From Patescibacteria group bacterium (GTDB lineage: Bacteria; Patescibacteriota; Gracilibacteria; UBA1369; PNNO01): DNA of 7,565 bases. Positions 1-6,076 of the stretch are shown in pieces; within the stretch, counting starts at the first letter, position 1; every line of letters begins with the position of its first letter. The notes under the pieces were generated by a model. It was not told where the DNA came from, ran no database searches, and was given only the letters and a program-made list of their open reading frames with translations. A program made the translations under genes and the position numbers. The stretch lies in assembly GCA_018821175.1 (NCBI GenBank), contig JAHJMX010000016.1, positions 1-7,565 of the forward strand. The letters are read 5' to 3'.

Positions 1-475
1 CATTTAGTTCATCATGTTTTTTGCTTGATTGATCAGGGCGACTTGATTGTTCAGGTCTGCTTGATCTTGGCCTACCACCATTGTTTTTACTAAAGCAATC
101 ACTGCAATAAACAGGCTTATCTTGAGTTGGTTTAAAAGGAACTTCGCAATTTCTACCACAATCTGCACAAATAGCTTTATGCATAGTTACGGTATCACGA
201 CTACCTCTGTCGCGGTCTCTTCCTCCTCTATCTCTATCTCGACCACCATCTCTGTCACGACTTCCTCTATCGCGCCCTCTTCCTCCTCTGTCTTCTGAAG
301 CATTGTCTCTTTTGAAACAATTACTACAGAAAATTGGCTTGTCTCCACTTGGTTTGAAAGGAACTTCACAACTTCTTCCACAGTCATCGCAAGTTGCCTT
401 GTACATTTGGCGATCTTCTCTTCTATCGTCCCTTCGATCTCTTCCTCTAGACATATCTCGATTGAAATTTATCAT
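1..475 (-). CDS. Double CxxC-x17-CxxC zinc-ribbon protein, Arg/Asp/Gly-rich (3' end outside window)
   Basis: The frame is open from an ATG at 475-473 to the window edge, giving 158 visible residues with no stop. Two zinc ribbons are present, with cysteines at residues 29, 32, 50, 53 and 103, 106, 124, 127. In both, exactly 17 residues separate the CxxC pairs, and the core CEVPFKP is shared. This matches the small CxxC-x17-CxxC domain family. Four cysteines per unit would bind one zinc ion. The N-terminus (residues 9-22) and the linker (61-94) are low-complexity Arg/Asp/Gly; the segment after residue 133 is rich in Arg, Ser, Pro and Gln. Such basic disordered stretches usually contact nucleic acid, so an RNA- or DNA-binding accessory role is inferred; no enzyme domain is seen. 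An internal ATG at 454-452 is an alternative start. Neither start has a clear ribosome binding site. The gene is transcribed away from the ABC-F gene. More repeats may lie beyond the window. Confidence 0.85.
   Translation of the reverse strand, partial: MINFNRDMSRGRDRRDDRREDRQMYKATCDDCGRSCEVPFKPSGDKPIFCSNCFKRDNASEDRGGRGRDRGSRDRDGGRDRDRGGRDRDRGSRDTVTMHKAICADCGRNCEVPFKPTQDKPVYCSDCFSKNNGGRPRSSRPEQSSRPDQSSKKHDELN
95..391 (-). repeat. Tandem duplication of the zinc-ribbon unit within the gene
   Basis: The two zinc-ribbon coding units (391-317 and 169-95 on the minus strand) are offset by 222 bases, or 74 codons. Similarity is strong at protein level (CGR-CEVPFKP---DKP--CS-CF) and still visible in the DNA, for example GAAGTTCCTTT in both. 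This indicates an internal domain duplication whose synonymous sites have since diverged. The stretch between the units is Arg/Asp/Gly-coding low complexity. Confidence 0.75.
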
Positions 476-489
476 TTTTTCTAATATTA

Positions 490-495
490 ATTATA
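490..495 (-). promoter_or_regulatory. Candidate -10 box for the zinc-ribbon gene
   Basis: The minus strand reads a perfect TATAAT here, 14 bases before the ATG at 475. Transcription would start near 483 and give a leader of only about 8 bases. No good -35 hexamer lies 16-18 bases upstream, and the surrounding sequence is very AT-rich, so a chance match is possible. Confidence 0.35.
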
Positions 496-524
496 TATAA
501 GCGGAAGAGACTTTATTCCTATTG

Positions 525-554
525 TTGTTTAAAGGCAAGAACTAATAATATAAA
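525..554 (+). promoter_or_regulatory. Candidate sigma-70-type promoter for the ABC-F gene
   Basis: TTGTTT (525-530) lies 18 bases before TATAAA (549-554). The -10 matches consensus at 5 of 6 positions, the -35 at 3 of 6. The predicted start near 561 would leave a leader of about 74 bases, which contains the hairpins and short ORF listed separately. A second AT-rich -10-like element, TATATT at 616-621, could instead give a nearly leaderless transcript. Confidence 0.35.
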
Positions 555-571
555 AGCCAAAAAAAAGAGAT

Positions 572-607
572 TTCTCATTGAGAATCATGGGATTTAACGC
601 TATTCTC
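572..607 (+). promoter_or_regulatory. Possible leader with mutually exclusive weak hairpins
   Basis: The segment GAGAA(T) at 580-585 can pair either with TTCTC at 572-576 (5 bp, 3-base loop) or with ATTCTC at 602-607 (6 bp, 16-base loop). The two structures cannot coexist. Both are short and AT-rich, so stability is marginal. The layout resembles small attenuators in front of some antibiotic-responsive ABC-F genes, but that is only inferred from geometry. Confidence 0.25.
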
Positions 608-610
608 TAA
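587..610 (+). CDS. Possible 7-codon leader ORF upstream of the ABC-F gene
   Basis: ATG at 587 opens a short frame reading MGFNAIL and ending with TAA at 608-610, 24 bases before the ABC-F start. The ATG lies in the loop of the 580-607 hairpin, and the ATT and CTC codons form its 3' arm, so a ribosome on this ORF would open that hairpin. A weak GAG (580-582) lies 4 bases before the ATG. Short ORFs arise easily by chance, so its translation is unproven. Confidence 0.2.
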   Translation: MGFNAIL

Positions 611-634
611 AAGCTTATATTTTTAATAGTTTTT

Positions 635-2410
635 ATGGCGACTATATTGCAGATTAATGGCTTGGCTAAGGCATATGGCATGCAGGTGATTTTTGGTAAT
701 GCTAGTTTGACTTTGAATGACAGGCAAAAAGTTGGTGTGATTGGCAGGAACGGATCTGGGAAATCTACTTTATTTAAAATTATCGTTGGAGATGAAGATT
801 TTGATGAAGGTGTTGTTAAGGTTTATCCTGGCACGAGGATTGGTTATTTAACACAACATAGTCAGTATTTGCCTGATGAAAGTGTGATAGATTTTTTGAT
901 GAGATTAAGCGGTAGGGAAGATTTTGAATGTGGGAAAGTTGCTGGGAAATTCCAAATTAAAGGTGAAATGTTAAATGCAAAAATAGTTTCTTTGGCAGGA
1001 GGATTCCAAATGAGAGTTAAATTGATTGCAATGCTTTTGCAAGAACCTAATTTGCTGCTTTTGGACGAACCTACCAACTATTTGGATCTTTCTACTCAAA
1101 TTCTGTTGGAAAAATTTCTCGAAAATTACAAGGGAAGCTTTTTGTTAATTTCTCATGATCGAGAGTTTATTAAGAGAACTTGTAATGAAACTTTGGAGAT
1201 TGAACACGGGAAAATGACTTTGTTTCCACGGCCAATTGAGGAATATTTGGAATATAAGGAAGAACAGCTTTCGATGGTTGAAAAACAAAATTTAAAGGTT
1301 GAGAAAAAGAAAAAGCATTTGCAACAATTCGTAGATAGATTTGGAGCAAAAGCCAGCAAGGCATCTCAAGCTCAATCAAAAATGAAGCAAATTGATAGGT
1401 TGAAAACTATTGAAATTTTACATCCTTTAAGTACTACAAAAATCAAAATCGCTCGTGTTGAAGATAAGAAAGGAGTGGCATTGACGCTTAAAGATTTGGA
1501 GATTGGGTATAGTGATAAATCAATAGCTAAGGAAATAAGCTTGAGTATTGATAGAGGTCAACGTATTGCAGTTCTTGGCGATAATGGCCAAGGTAAAACA
1601 ACTTTTCTCAAAACTCTTGCTGGAGAACTTGCTAAACTTTCAGGGGATTATAGGTGGGGTCATAATATTAAAATTGCTTATTATGCTCAACATATTCCGG
1701 CAACATTAAATTTTGATGAAACTGTGAAAAATTATTTAACTCGCGTGTCACCACCGGACGTTACAGATCAGGCAATTTTTGAAATGGCGGGAAATTTTTT
1801 GTTTAAAGATGAGGCTCTGAAGAAAAAAATCCCCGTTCTTAGTGGTGGGGAAAAAGCGCGACTTTGTTTAGCACAACTTTTATTGGAGAAAAATGAGGTT
1901 ATTTTGCTTGATGAGCCAACGAATCACTTGGATTTTGAAACGGTTGAGGCTTTGGCTCTAGCTTTGCAGAATTCAAATGTCACAATTATATTTGTTAGCC
2001 ACAATCGAACGTTTGTAGAAATCGTGGCTAATGGCATTATAGAGGTCAAAAATGGTAGAATTAAGTTTTATCATCACAATTACGAGGAATATGTTTATCA
2101 TTTGCAAAGAGAAATTGAAGAAGATCTTGGTTTATTGGATGATTCGAAAATCAGTATGGGAAAAGACGAACGTAAAGAGTTGAGGATCAAGATAAAAGAA
2201 GCTCAAAAACGTGGAAGAACCTTAGAAAAATCAATAGCCAATTTAGAGGAAGAAAAAAAAGTTTTGTTGCAATGGTTTGAGGCCCATTTTAATGAATTTT
2301 CTGAAGAGAAAAGTGCTCGAATTGCTGAAATTGATAAGAAAATCACTGCAAATGAGCAGGAATGGATGGAGTTAGAGCTAGAACTTGAGGTTTTAAATAA
2401 GCGTAATTAG
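635..2410 (+). CDS. ABC-F family ATPase (ribosome-associated, two ABC domains)
   Basis: A complete 591-residue protein with two ABC ATPase domains and no membrane segment, as in ABC-F proteins, which bind the ribosomal E site and act on stalled or antibiotic-bound ribosomes. Domain 1: Walker A GRNGSGKS (37-44), Q-loop Gln74, signature SLAGGFQMR (119-127), Walker B with DEPTN (144-148), H-loop SHD (173-175). The basic helical linker at about 205-265 is the P-site tRNA-contacting region. Domain 2: Walker A GDNGQGKT (315-322), Q-loop Gln352, signature LSGGEKAR (402-409), DEPTNHLD (426-433), SHN (455-457). Residues 505-591 are a charged C-terminal coiled coil, as in Uup-like members. The only notable deviation is Ala for Ser in the first signature. 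The ATG at 635 fits the domain start but has no Shine-Dalgarno sequence. The exact subfamily (Uup, YheS-like, resistance-type) cannot be fixed by eye, so no symbol is given. Confidence 0.95.
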   Translation: MATILQINGLAKAYGMQVIFGNASLTLNDRQKVGVIGRNGSGKSTLFKIIVGDEDFDEGVVKVYPGTRIGYLTQHSQYLPDESVIDFLMRLSGREDFECGKVAGKFQIKGEMLNAKIVSLAGGFQMRVKLIAMLLQEPNLLLLDEPTNYLDLSTQILLEKFLENYKGSFLLISHDREFIKRTCNETLEIEHGKMTLFPRPIEEYLEYKEEQLSMVEKQNLKVEKKKKHLQQFVDRFGAKASKASQAQSKMKQIDRLKTIEILHPLSTTKIKIARVEDKKGVALTLKDLEIGYSDKSIAKEISLSIDRGQRIAVLGDNGQGKTTFLKTLAGELAKLSGDYRWGHNIKIAYYAQHIPATLNFDETVKNYLTRVSPPDVTDQAIFEMAGNFLFKDEALKKKIPVLSGGEKARLCLAQLLLEKNEVILLDEPTNHLDFETVEALALALQNSNVTIIFVSHNRTFVEIVANGIIEVKNGRIKFYHHNYEEYVYHLQREIEEDLGLLDDSKISMGKDERKELRIKIKEAQKRGRTLEKSIANLEEEKKVLLQWFEAHFNEFSEEKSARIAEIDKKITANEQEWMELELELEVLNKRN

Positions 2411-2450
2411 AAAATAAAACACCAACAATTAAAGAAACCAATCGATGTAA

Positions 2451-3368
2451 TTACCCTTTTATGAATTTGTATAAAGGCGTTCTATCTAAATGCCATCTTT
2501 CTTTCCAGCCTAAATCTTCAACTCCTGCATCGAAAATCTCTACTTTATCGTTGATTGCTTGCTTTATGTTTTCCCAGATTACATATGTTCCAAGATTAGG
2601 ATGATCGACTTTGTTGGTCCCGGCATTCATGTATGTATAAGTGTCTCCATATTTTACAGATAGAGATACTGATGCTTTTTGATCTTGGATCAAAAAAGTT
2701 TTCATGCGGAAATCTAGCTTGAGGTTGAGTAGATCGGCGAATATTTTTTCGCGGAAAGGGAAATTGAAAGATGAATCTTGTCCAAAATTCTTTTTATTTA
2801 ATTCCATCAGCAAATTCAGATCTTGGAAATTATTCTCTATAACTACAGGTTTTTTTGCCTCAACTTGTTTTATTTTTTTTATTAAATTAGCTTTAGATTT
2901 TGATTTAAATTTTGCAGCAATAAGCTCATCTATGTTGCTTATATCAAGCAAATTATACGTGTATTTATATTCCTCAAATTCAAAGTTTTGTGTAAAAGGA
3001 TCGTTCCCATCAATATCATTGAGGTTGCAATGTTTGTCGATAAAATTATAAAATTGGGGGATGCAATTTGAATATTTATCCTCAATCAACACGCCGTTTT
3101 TTTCCATATACCCTCCGCCAAAAAATTCATATGCCTGTGATTTTTCATTATATTGCAAAGGTAATATTCCAACTTGAACACCTTTATCAAAGCCCACAAT
3201 AAAATGTAATGGATATTGAAAAAACTTATAAAAACAATATCTGAAATCCCATGCATCATAAACTGATCTATTGCTAGCAAATTTTTGCCAAAGCGTTTTT
3301 GCTTTGTCTAGATCTGTTACAATTTCAAATTCTAATTCTAATTCAAGCGCAGATTTTGTAATTTTTAT
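2451..3368 (-). CDS. BioF2/FemAB-like GNAT-fold acyltransferase, probable non-canonical start
   Basis: The C-terminal half carries features of the Acetyltransf_6 (BioF2-like/FemAB-like) family: a beta-rich segment around YTYMNAGTN, then LGTYVIWENI, then the terminal IFDAGVEDLGWKERW, which resembles the family's D-F-G-x-x-D...K motif. Such enzymes transfer acyl or aminoacyl groups to amines; the substrate here is unknown. The first canonical start in frame is GTG at 3197 (248 residues). However, the frame is open upstream with fitting sequence, such as LWQKFASNR and YDAWDFRYCFYKF, which resembles the family's N-terminal lobe. No ATG, GTG or TTG occurs in those 57 codons. The best-placed start is ATA at 3368-3366, overlapping the preceding gene's TAA as ATAA, for 305 residues in all; ATT at 3362 is an alternative. 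No ribosome binding site is visible, so translation is probably coupled to the ATP-grasp gene. A sequence change from ATG to ATA is also possible. The family call is firmer than the start. Confidence 0.8.
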   Translation of the reverse strand: MKITKSALELELEFEIVTDLDKAKTLWQKFASNRSVYDAWDFRYCFYKFFQYPLHFIVGFDKGVQVGILPLQYNEKSQAYEFFGGGYMEKNGVLIEDKYSNCIPQFYNFIDKHCNLNDIDGNDPFTQNFEFEEYKYTYNLLDISNIDELIAAKFKSKSKANLIKKIKQVEAKKPVVIENNFQDLNLLMELNKKNFGQDSSFNFPFREKIFADLLNLKLDFRMKTFLIQDQKASVSLSVKYGDTYTYMNAGTNKVDHPNLGTYVIWENIKQAINDKVEIFDAGVEDLGWKERWHLDRTPLYKFIKG

Positions 3369-5863
3369 AAGACGCTTGGTTGAAGATGGAAGTATGGTGG
3401 ATGAGTTTGATACCTTTTAATAGCCATACGGATAATTTCTTCAATAAAATCGCCATAATCCATACCAGCAAGTTTTGCGACTTGAGGGACACAATCAGTT
3501 ATATCAATTGAAGGATTTGGATTAAGTTCAAGTACATATGGATTATTGTTTTTATCAACCCTTATTTCAACACGGCCATAATCATGGCAGTCCAAAATAT
3601 TGTATGTATCTAGTGCAATTTCCGAGATTAGATTAGCTAGTTTTTTACTAATTTGCTTTGGAGGTCTTTGAACACTTATTCCAGTTTTATATGCAGGATC
3701 TTTAGCAAACTTTGCTTCAAAAGGATATATATGCCAGTAATTTTCTGGTAATTTATCGAAAATTGAACGAGAAAGAGGGAGTACACGCAAGTCATCAGTT
3801 TCACTTCCAAGTATCGAAACATCATATTCATCACCTTCGATATATTCTTCGATCAAAGCAGGTCTACCTATATCAATAATAACTTTTTCAAGTTGTTTTC
3901 TTAAATCTCGCTCATTAGTTACAACAGATTCGTTTGTTATTCCAATTGAATTGTCAGTATTGGCAGGTTTTACGATTAGGGGGTACTTCAAATCGTCACG
4001 CAAATCATCATCCATTGAGTACATATAGTCCCATTTTGGAGTTGGAATATTGTGATAAGAAAGAAGTTTCTTGATACGGATTTTGTCTATACAAAGCCCC
4101 AAAGTGAAAGGACTTGAACCGGTATATGGGATTTGCAATGCATCTAGAATTGAAGCAACATGTGGCTCTAGTAAGCTAGATTCATTGATTCTTTCACATA
4201 CATTGAATATTAAATCTACGTTGCTTGTTTTCAAATCTCTGAATGTTTTTTGCAGATTATTAAAATCAAAAAATGTAACTTTATAACCAAGATCAACAAG
4301 TGTTTTCTTTATAACATTGCCAATATTCATTAAATCTTGCTCAATAGGATTAGCATTTTCACCATATAAGTTGCCTGCTATACCAATGTGCAGATTCCTT
4401 TGGTTCTCAATTGAAGTACGCCTAATTTTTTCAATTTTTGCCCCTCTTGGTGGTAGGTATTTCTTTAAAAGAGAAGAAGACAATGAATTTTTCCTTGATG
4501 TTTGCCCAATAGATGACATTGGCCTAAACCTGGCAACGTCAAAATTTATTAATTCAAGTGCAGTTTTGAGATTTTCAGATGCTTCGCGATGACTTGTTCC
4601 CGAAACTATGATCCAACCGAGATAATCATATCCCTCAGGCGGAACTCTTACTTCATCACCGATATCTTTAAAGAAAAACAATTCTTCAACGAAATCTAAA
4701 TCTTCTATTGAAGGGTCAATGTCACGTTTGGCAAGGATCCCGGAATAATCAGATAAGAAATACTGTCCAACCAAATATTTGTAAGGATTTTCTGGTTTTG
4801 AAATTTTTGGTAAATGGATCCCAAGCGCAATTTTAACTGCCATTTCGACAAGATCTATATTCCATGCTTTTTTAATGTAGAAATATGTTTGATCTCCTCC
4901 CATTCTCAAATTAACTTCAATCGGAACAGCTCTTTTTTTCGAAACTTTCGCTTCAAAGTGGATTACACCATTTAAAAGATTAAGTTTTTCGAGCGTTTCT
5001 TCGGCAAGATCAAAAAGAGATTGAGTGACTTTTTCAGGAAGGCCAGAAGGAATAGCATCCCCTGTCTCTACGAAGAAAGGTTCACGAGTTTTATTGTTGT
5101 CTGTGATTGAATGAAATTTAATTTTTCCATTTTGTAGCACTATGTCTATATCAACTTCATCTCCATCTATATATTCTTCAAGAATCAAATCGTGGTTATC
5201 CCATTCTGCAGCATCAGGATGCGCTAAAATGTTTTCACGGATAAAATTATAACTTTGCTTAAGCTCTTCTTCATTTTCTGTTTTTATAACAAATGAACTT
5301 GAAGCTCCGTAAACCGGTTTAATAATTAGTGGGAATTTAAGCTTTTGGAGGCCCTTGTTTATATCTTCATCTTTTTTAACAATACAATGATTAGGAGCGG
5401 CTATATTGTTTTCATGACAAAATTCACGGAACAGGAATTTATTTTTTGTCTTTTTTGCTATATCAAAAGGGATGCCAGGGAGTTTAAGCATTTCTGCAAT
5501 TTTCGCTGTGATTAAGACTGAATCTTCCCAAAAAGTAAGAACACCATCAATTTTTATCTTAGGGTTATCACTTAAAAAGTGCTTAATACGATCAAGACAA
5601 TCGTGATAATTCGTTGGGTCAGCAAGAATCCATTCATCGGCATAGGCTTGAGCCCAGTTCTTTTCACGATGTACAACGACAATTTTAAGGCCCAGTTTTT
5701 TGAGTTTTTGAAAAATAAACCGTTTCTTAAGTGATCCAGTATTCACTAAAAGAATGGTTTGATTCAGTTTTGGCTTTTGTTTGGAATTGACAAAGGAGTT
5801 ACCTCCCGGGGGCTCATCTTGGTCAGGATCTGTAGACTGCGTTTTCGTTCTCATTGTTTTCAT
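3365..5863 (-). CDS. Fused tandem ATP-grasp amide ligase (carnosine synthase-like + Ddl-like)
   Basis: The 832-residue protein holds two full ATP-grasp modules, each expected to activate a carboxylate as acyl phosphate and join it to an amine. Residues 1-34 are a polar, probably disordered extension. Module 1 (about 35-445): nucleotide-fold start ILLVNTGS, ATP-binding Lys182 in FPLIIKPVYGASSS, EEYIDGDEVDID (229-240), metal ligands Glu304, Glu316, Asn318 and Arg320 in IEVNLRMGGD. It ends with a segment around GYDYLGWIIVSGTSHREA typical of the ATP-grasp_4/L-amino-acid ligase group. A Ser/Lys/Arg-rich linker spans 446-490. Module 2 (about 491-832): LHIGIAGNLYGE, IPYTGSSPFTLGLCIDK (578-594), Lys632, EEYIEGDEYDV (672-682), and metal ligands Glu766, Glu779, Asn781 and Asn783. 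It resembles D-Ala-D-Ala ligase, but the usual HGxxGEDG is replaced by NVCERINESS, so it is probably not a true Ddl. An in-frame TAA at 5872-5870 limits the start to ATG 5863 or the nearby ATG 5854. The gene is first in an operon with the acyltransferase. Products are unknown. Confidence 0.9.
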   Translation of the reverse strand: MKTMRTKTQSTDPDQDEPPGGNSFVNSKQKPKLNQTILLVNTGSLKKRFIFQKLKKLGLKIVVVHREKNWAQAYADEWILADPTNYHDCLDRIKHFLSDNPKIKIDGVLTFWEDSVLITAKIAEMLKLPGIPFDIAKKTKNKFLFREFCHENNIAAPNHCIVKKDEDINKGLQKLKFPLIIKPVYGASSSFVIKTENEEELKQSYNFIRENILAHPDAAEWDNHDLILEEYIDGDEVDIDIVLQNGKIKFHSITDNNKTREPFFVETGDAIPSGLPEKVTQSLFDLAEETLEKLNLLNGVIHFEAKVSKKRAVPIEVNLRMGGDQTYFYIKKAWNIDLVEMAVKIALGIHLPKISKPENPYKYLVGQYFLSDYSGILAKRDIDPSIEDLDFVEELFFFKDIGDEVRVPPEGYDYLGWIIVSGTSHREASENLKTALELINFDVARFRPMSSIGQTSRKNSLSSSLLKKYLPPRGAKIEKIRRTSIENQRNLHIGIAGNLYGENANPIEQDLMNIGNVIKKTLVDLGYKVTFFDFNNLQKTFRDLKTSNVDLIFNVCERINESSLLEPHVASILDALQIPYTGSSPFTLGLCIDKIRIKKLLSYHNIPTPKWDYMYSMDDDLRDDLKYPLIVKPANTDNSIGITNESVVTNERDLRKQLEKVIIDIGRPALIEEYIEGDEYDVSILGSETDDLRVLPLSRSIFDKLPENYWHIYPFEAKFAKDPAYKTGISVQRPPKQISKKLANLISEIALDTYNILDCHDYGRVEIRVDKNNNPYVLELNPNPSIDITDCVPQVAKLAGMDYGDFIEEIIRMAIKRYQTHPPYFHLQPSVL

Positions 5864-5894
5864 TATTCGTTATTGATGATTTTTAACAATTCCA

Positions 5895-5922
5895 ATTATT
5901 GCCTCTTTCCTTTTCTTGTCAA
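5895..5922 (-). promoter_or_regulatory. Promoter for the ATP-grasp/acyltransferase operon
   Basis: On the minus strand a perfect -35 TTGACA (5922-5917) is followed after 16 bases by AATAAT (5900-5895), which matches the -10 consensus at 5 of 6 positions. Transcription would start near 5888, about 25 bases before the ATG at 5863. This is the best sigma-70-type promoter in the window and would drive both minus-strand genes. Confidence 0.55.
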
Positions 5923-5981
5923 TAGGATTGTAATTGTAAATTATTTTTGCGAAGTTAATTAAAAACAGTTTATTGATAGAC

Positions 5982-5986
5982 AGGAG
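5982..5986 (+). promoter_or_regulatory. Strong Shine-Dalgarno site AGGAG before a short ORF
   Basis: AGGAG lies 7 bases before the ATG at 5994, an ideal spacing for ribosome binding. It is the only strong match seen before a start codon in the window and belongs to the 14-codon ORF, not to the helicase start, which lies 90 bases further on. Confidence 0.4.
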
Positions 5987-5993
5987 TATAAAT

Positions 5994-6038
5994 ATGGTGT
6001 ATATATACATTCCAACAAATTCTTTCTGCAAAATTTAG
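5994..6038 (+). CDS. Possible 14-codon leader peptide upstream of the DEAD-box helicase
   Basis: ATG at 5994 opens a frame reading MVYIYIPTNSFCKI and ending with TAG at 6036-6038, 38 bases before the helicase ATG. It has AGGAG at ideal spacing, while the helicase start has no Shine-Dalgarno match. It is not in frame with the helicase, and an in-frame TAG at 6059-6061 stops the helicase frame from extending upstream. The early codons overlap a 12-base palindrome, TGTATATATACA (5998-6009). It could regulate the helicase by coupling or stalling, or be a chance ORF. It has no recognisable homologue by eye. Confidence 0.35.
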   Translation: MVYIYIPTNSFCKI

Positions 6039-6076
6039 AAGTTAAAGAGAGAATAACCTAGATAAATAATCTACAT

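Noticed and set aside
187..300. CRISPR-like or tandem repeat array
   Set aside because: The periodicity is Arg/Asp/Gly codon low complexity inside a coding frame, without constant repeats and unique spacers.
187..387. Minus-strand Glu/Val-rich ORF
   Set aside because: It is an off-frame reading of the zinc-ribbon gene. The true frame has eight correctly spaced cysteines.
303..500. Plus-strand 65-codon ORF antisense to the zinc-ribbon gene
   Set aside because: No motif, and it crosses the divergent promoter region; best explained as a shadow.
559..584. Possible minus-strand terminator: hairpin followed by T8
   Set aside because: The stem is 5 bp and AT-rich, a spacer precedes the T run, and no minus-strand gene ends there.
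2411..2450. Terminator between the convergent ABC-F and acyltransferase genes
   Set aside because: The 40-base gap has no GC-rich stem with a T run in either direction; nothing could be supported.
3086..3280. Minus-strand 64-codon ORF across the acyltransferase N-terminal region
   Set aside because: It overlaps, in another frame, the better-supported acyltransferase extension and shows no domain-like pattern.
5928..6006. Promoter for the helicase (TTGTAA repeats, TTGCGA, TTGATA, TATAAA, TATATA elements)
   Set aside because: Several partial hexamers exist but none pair at 16-18 bases with a good match on both sides, so no specific promoter is claimed.
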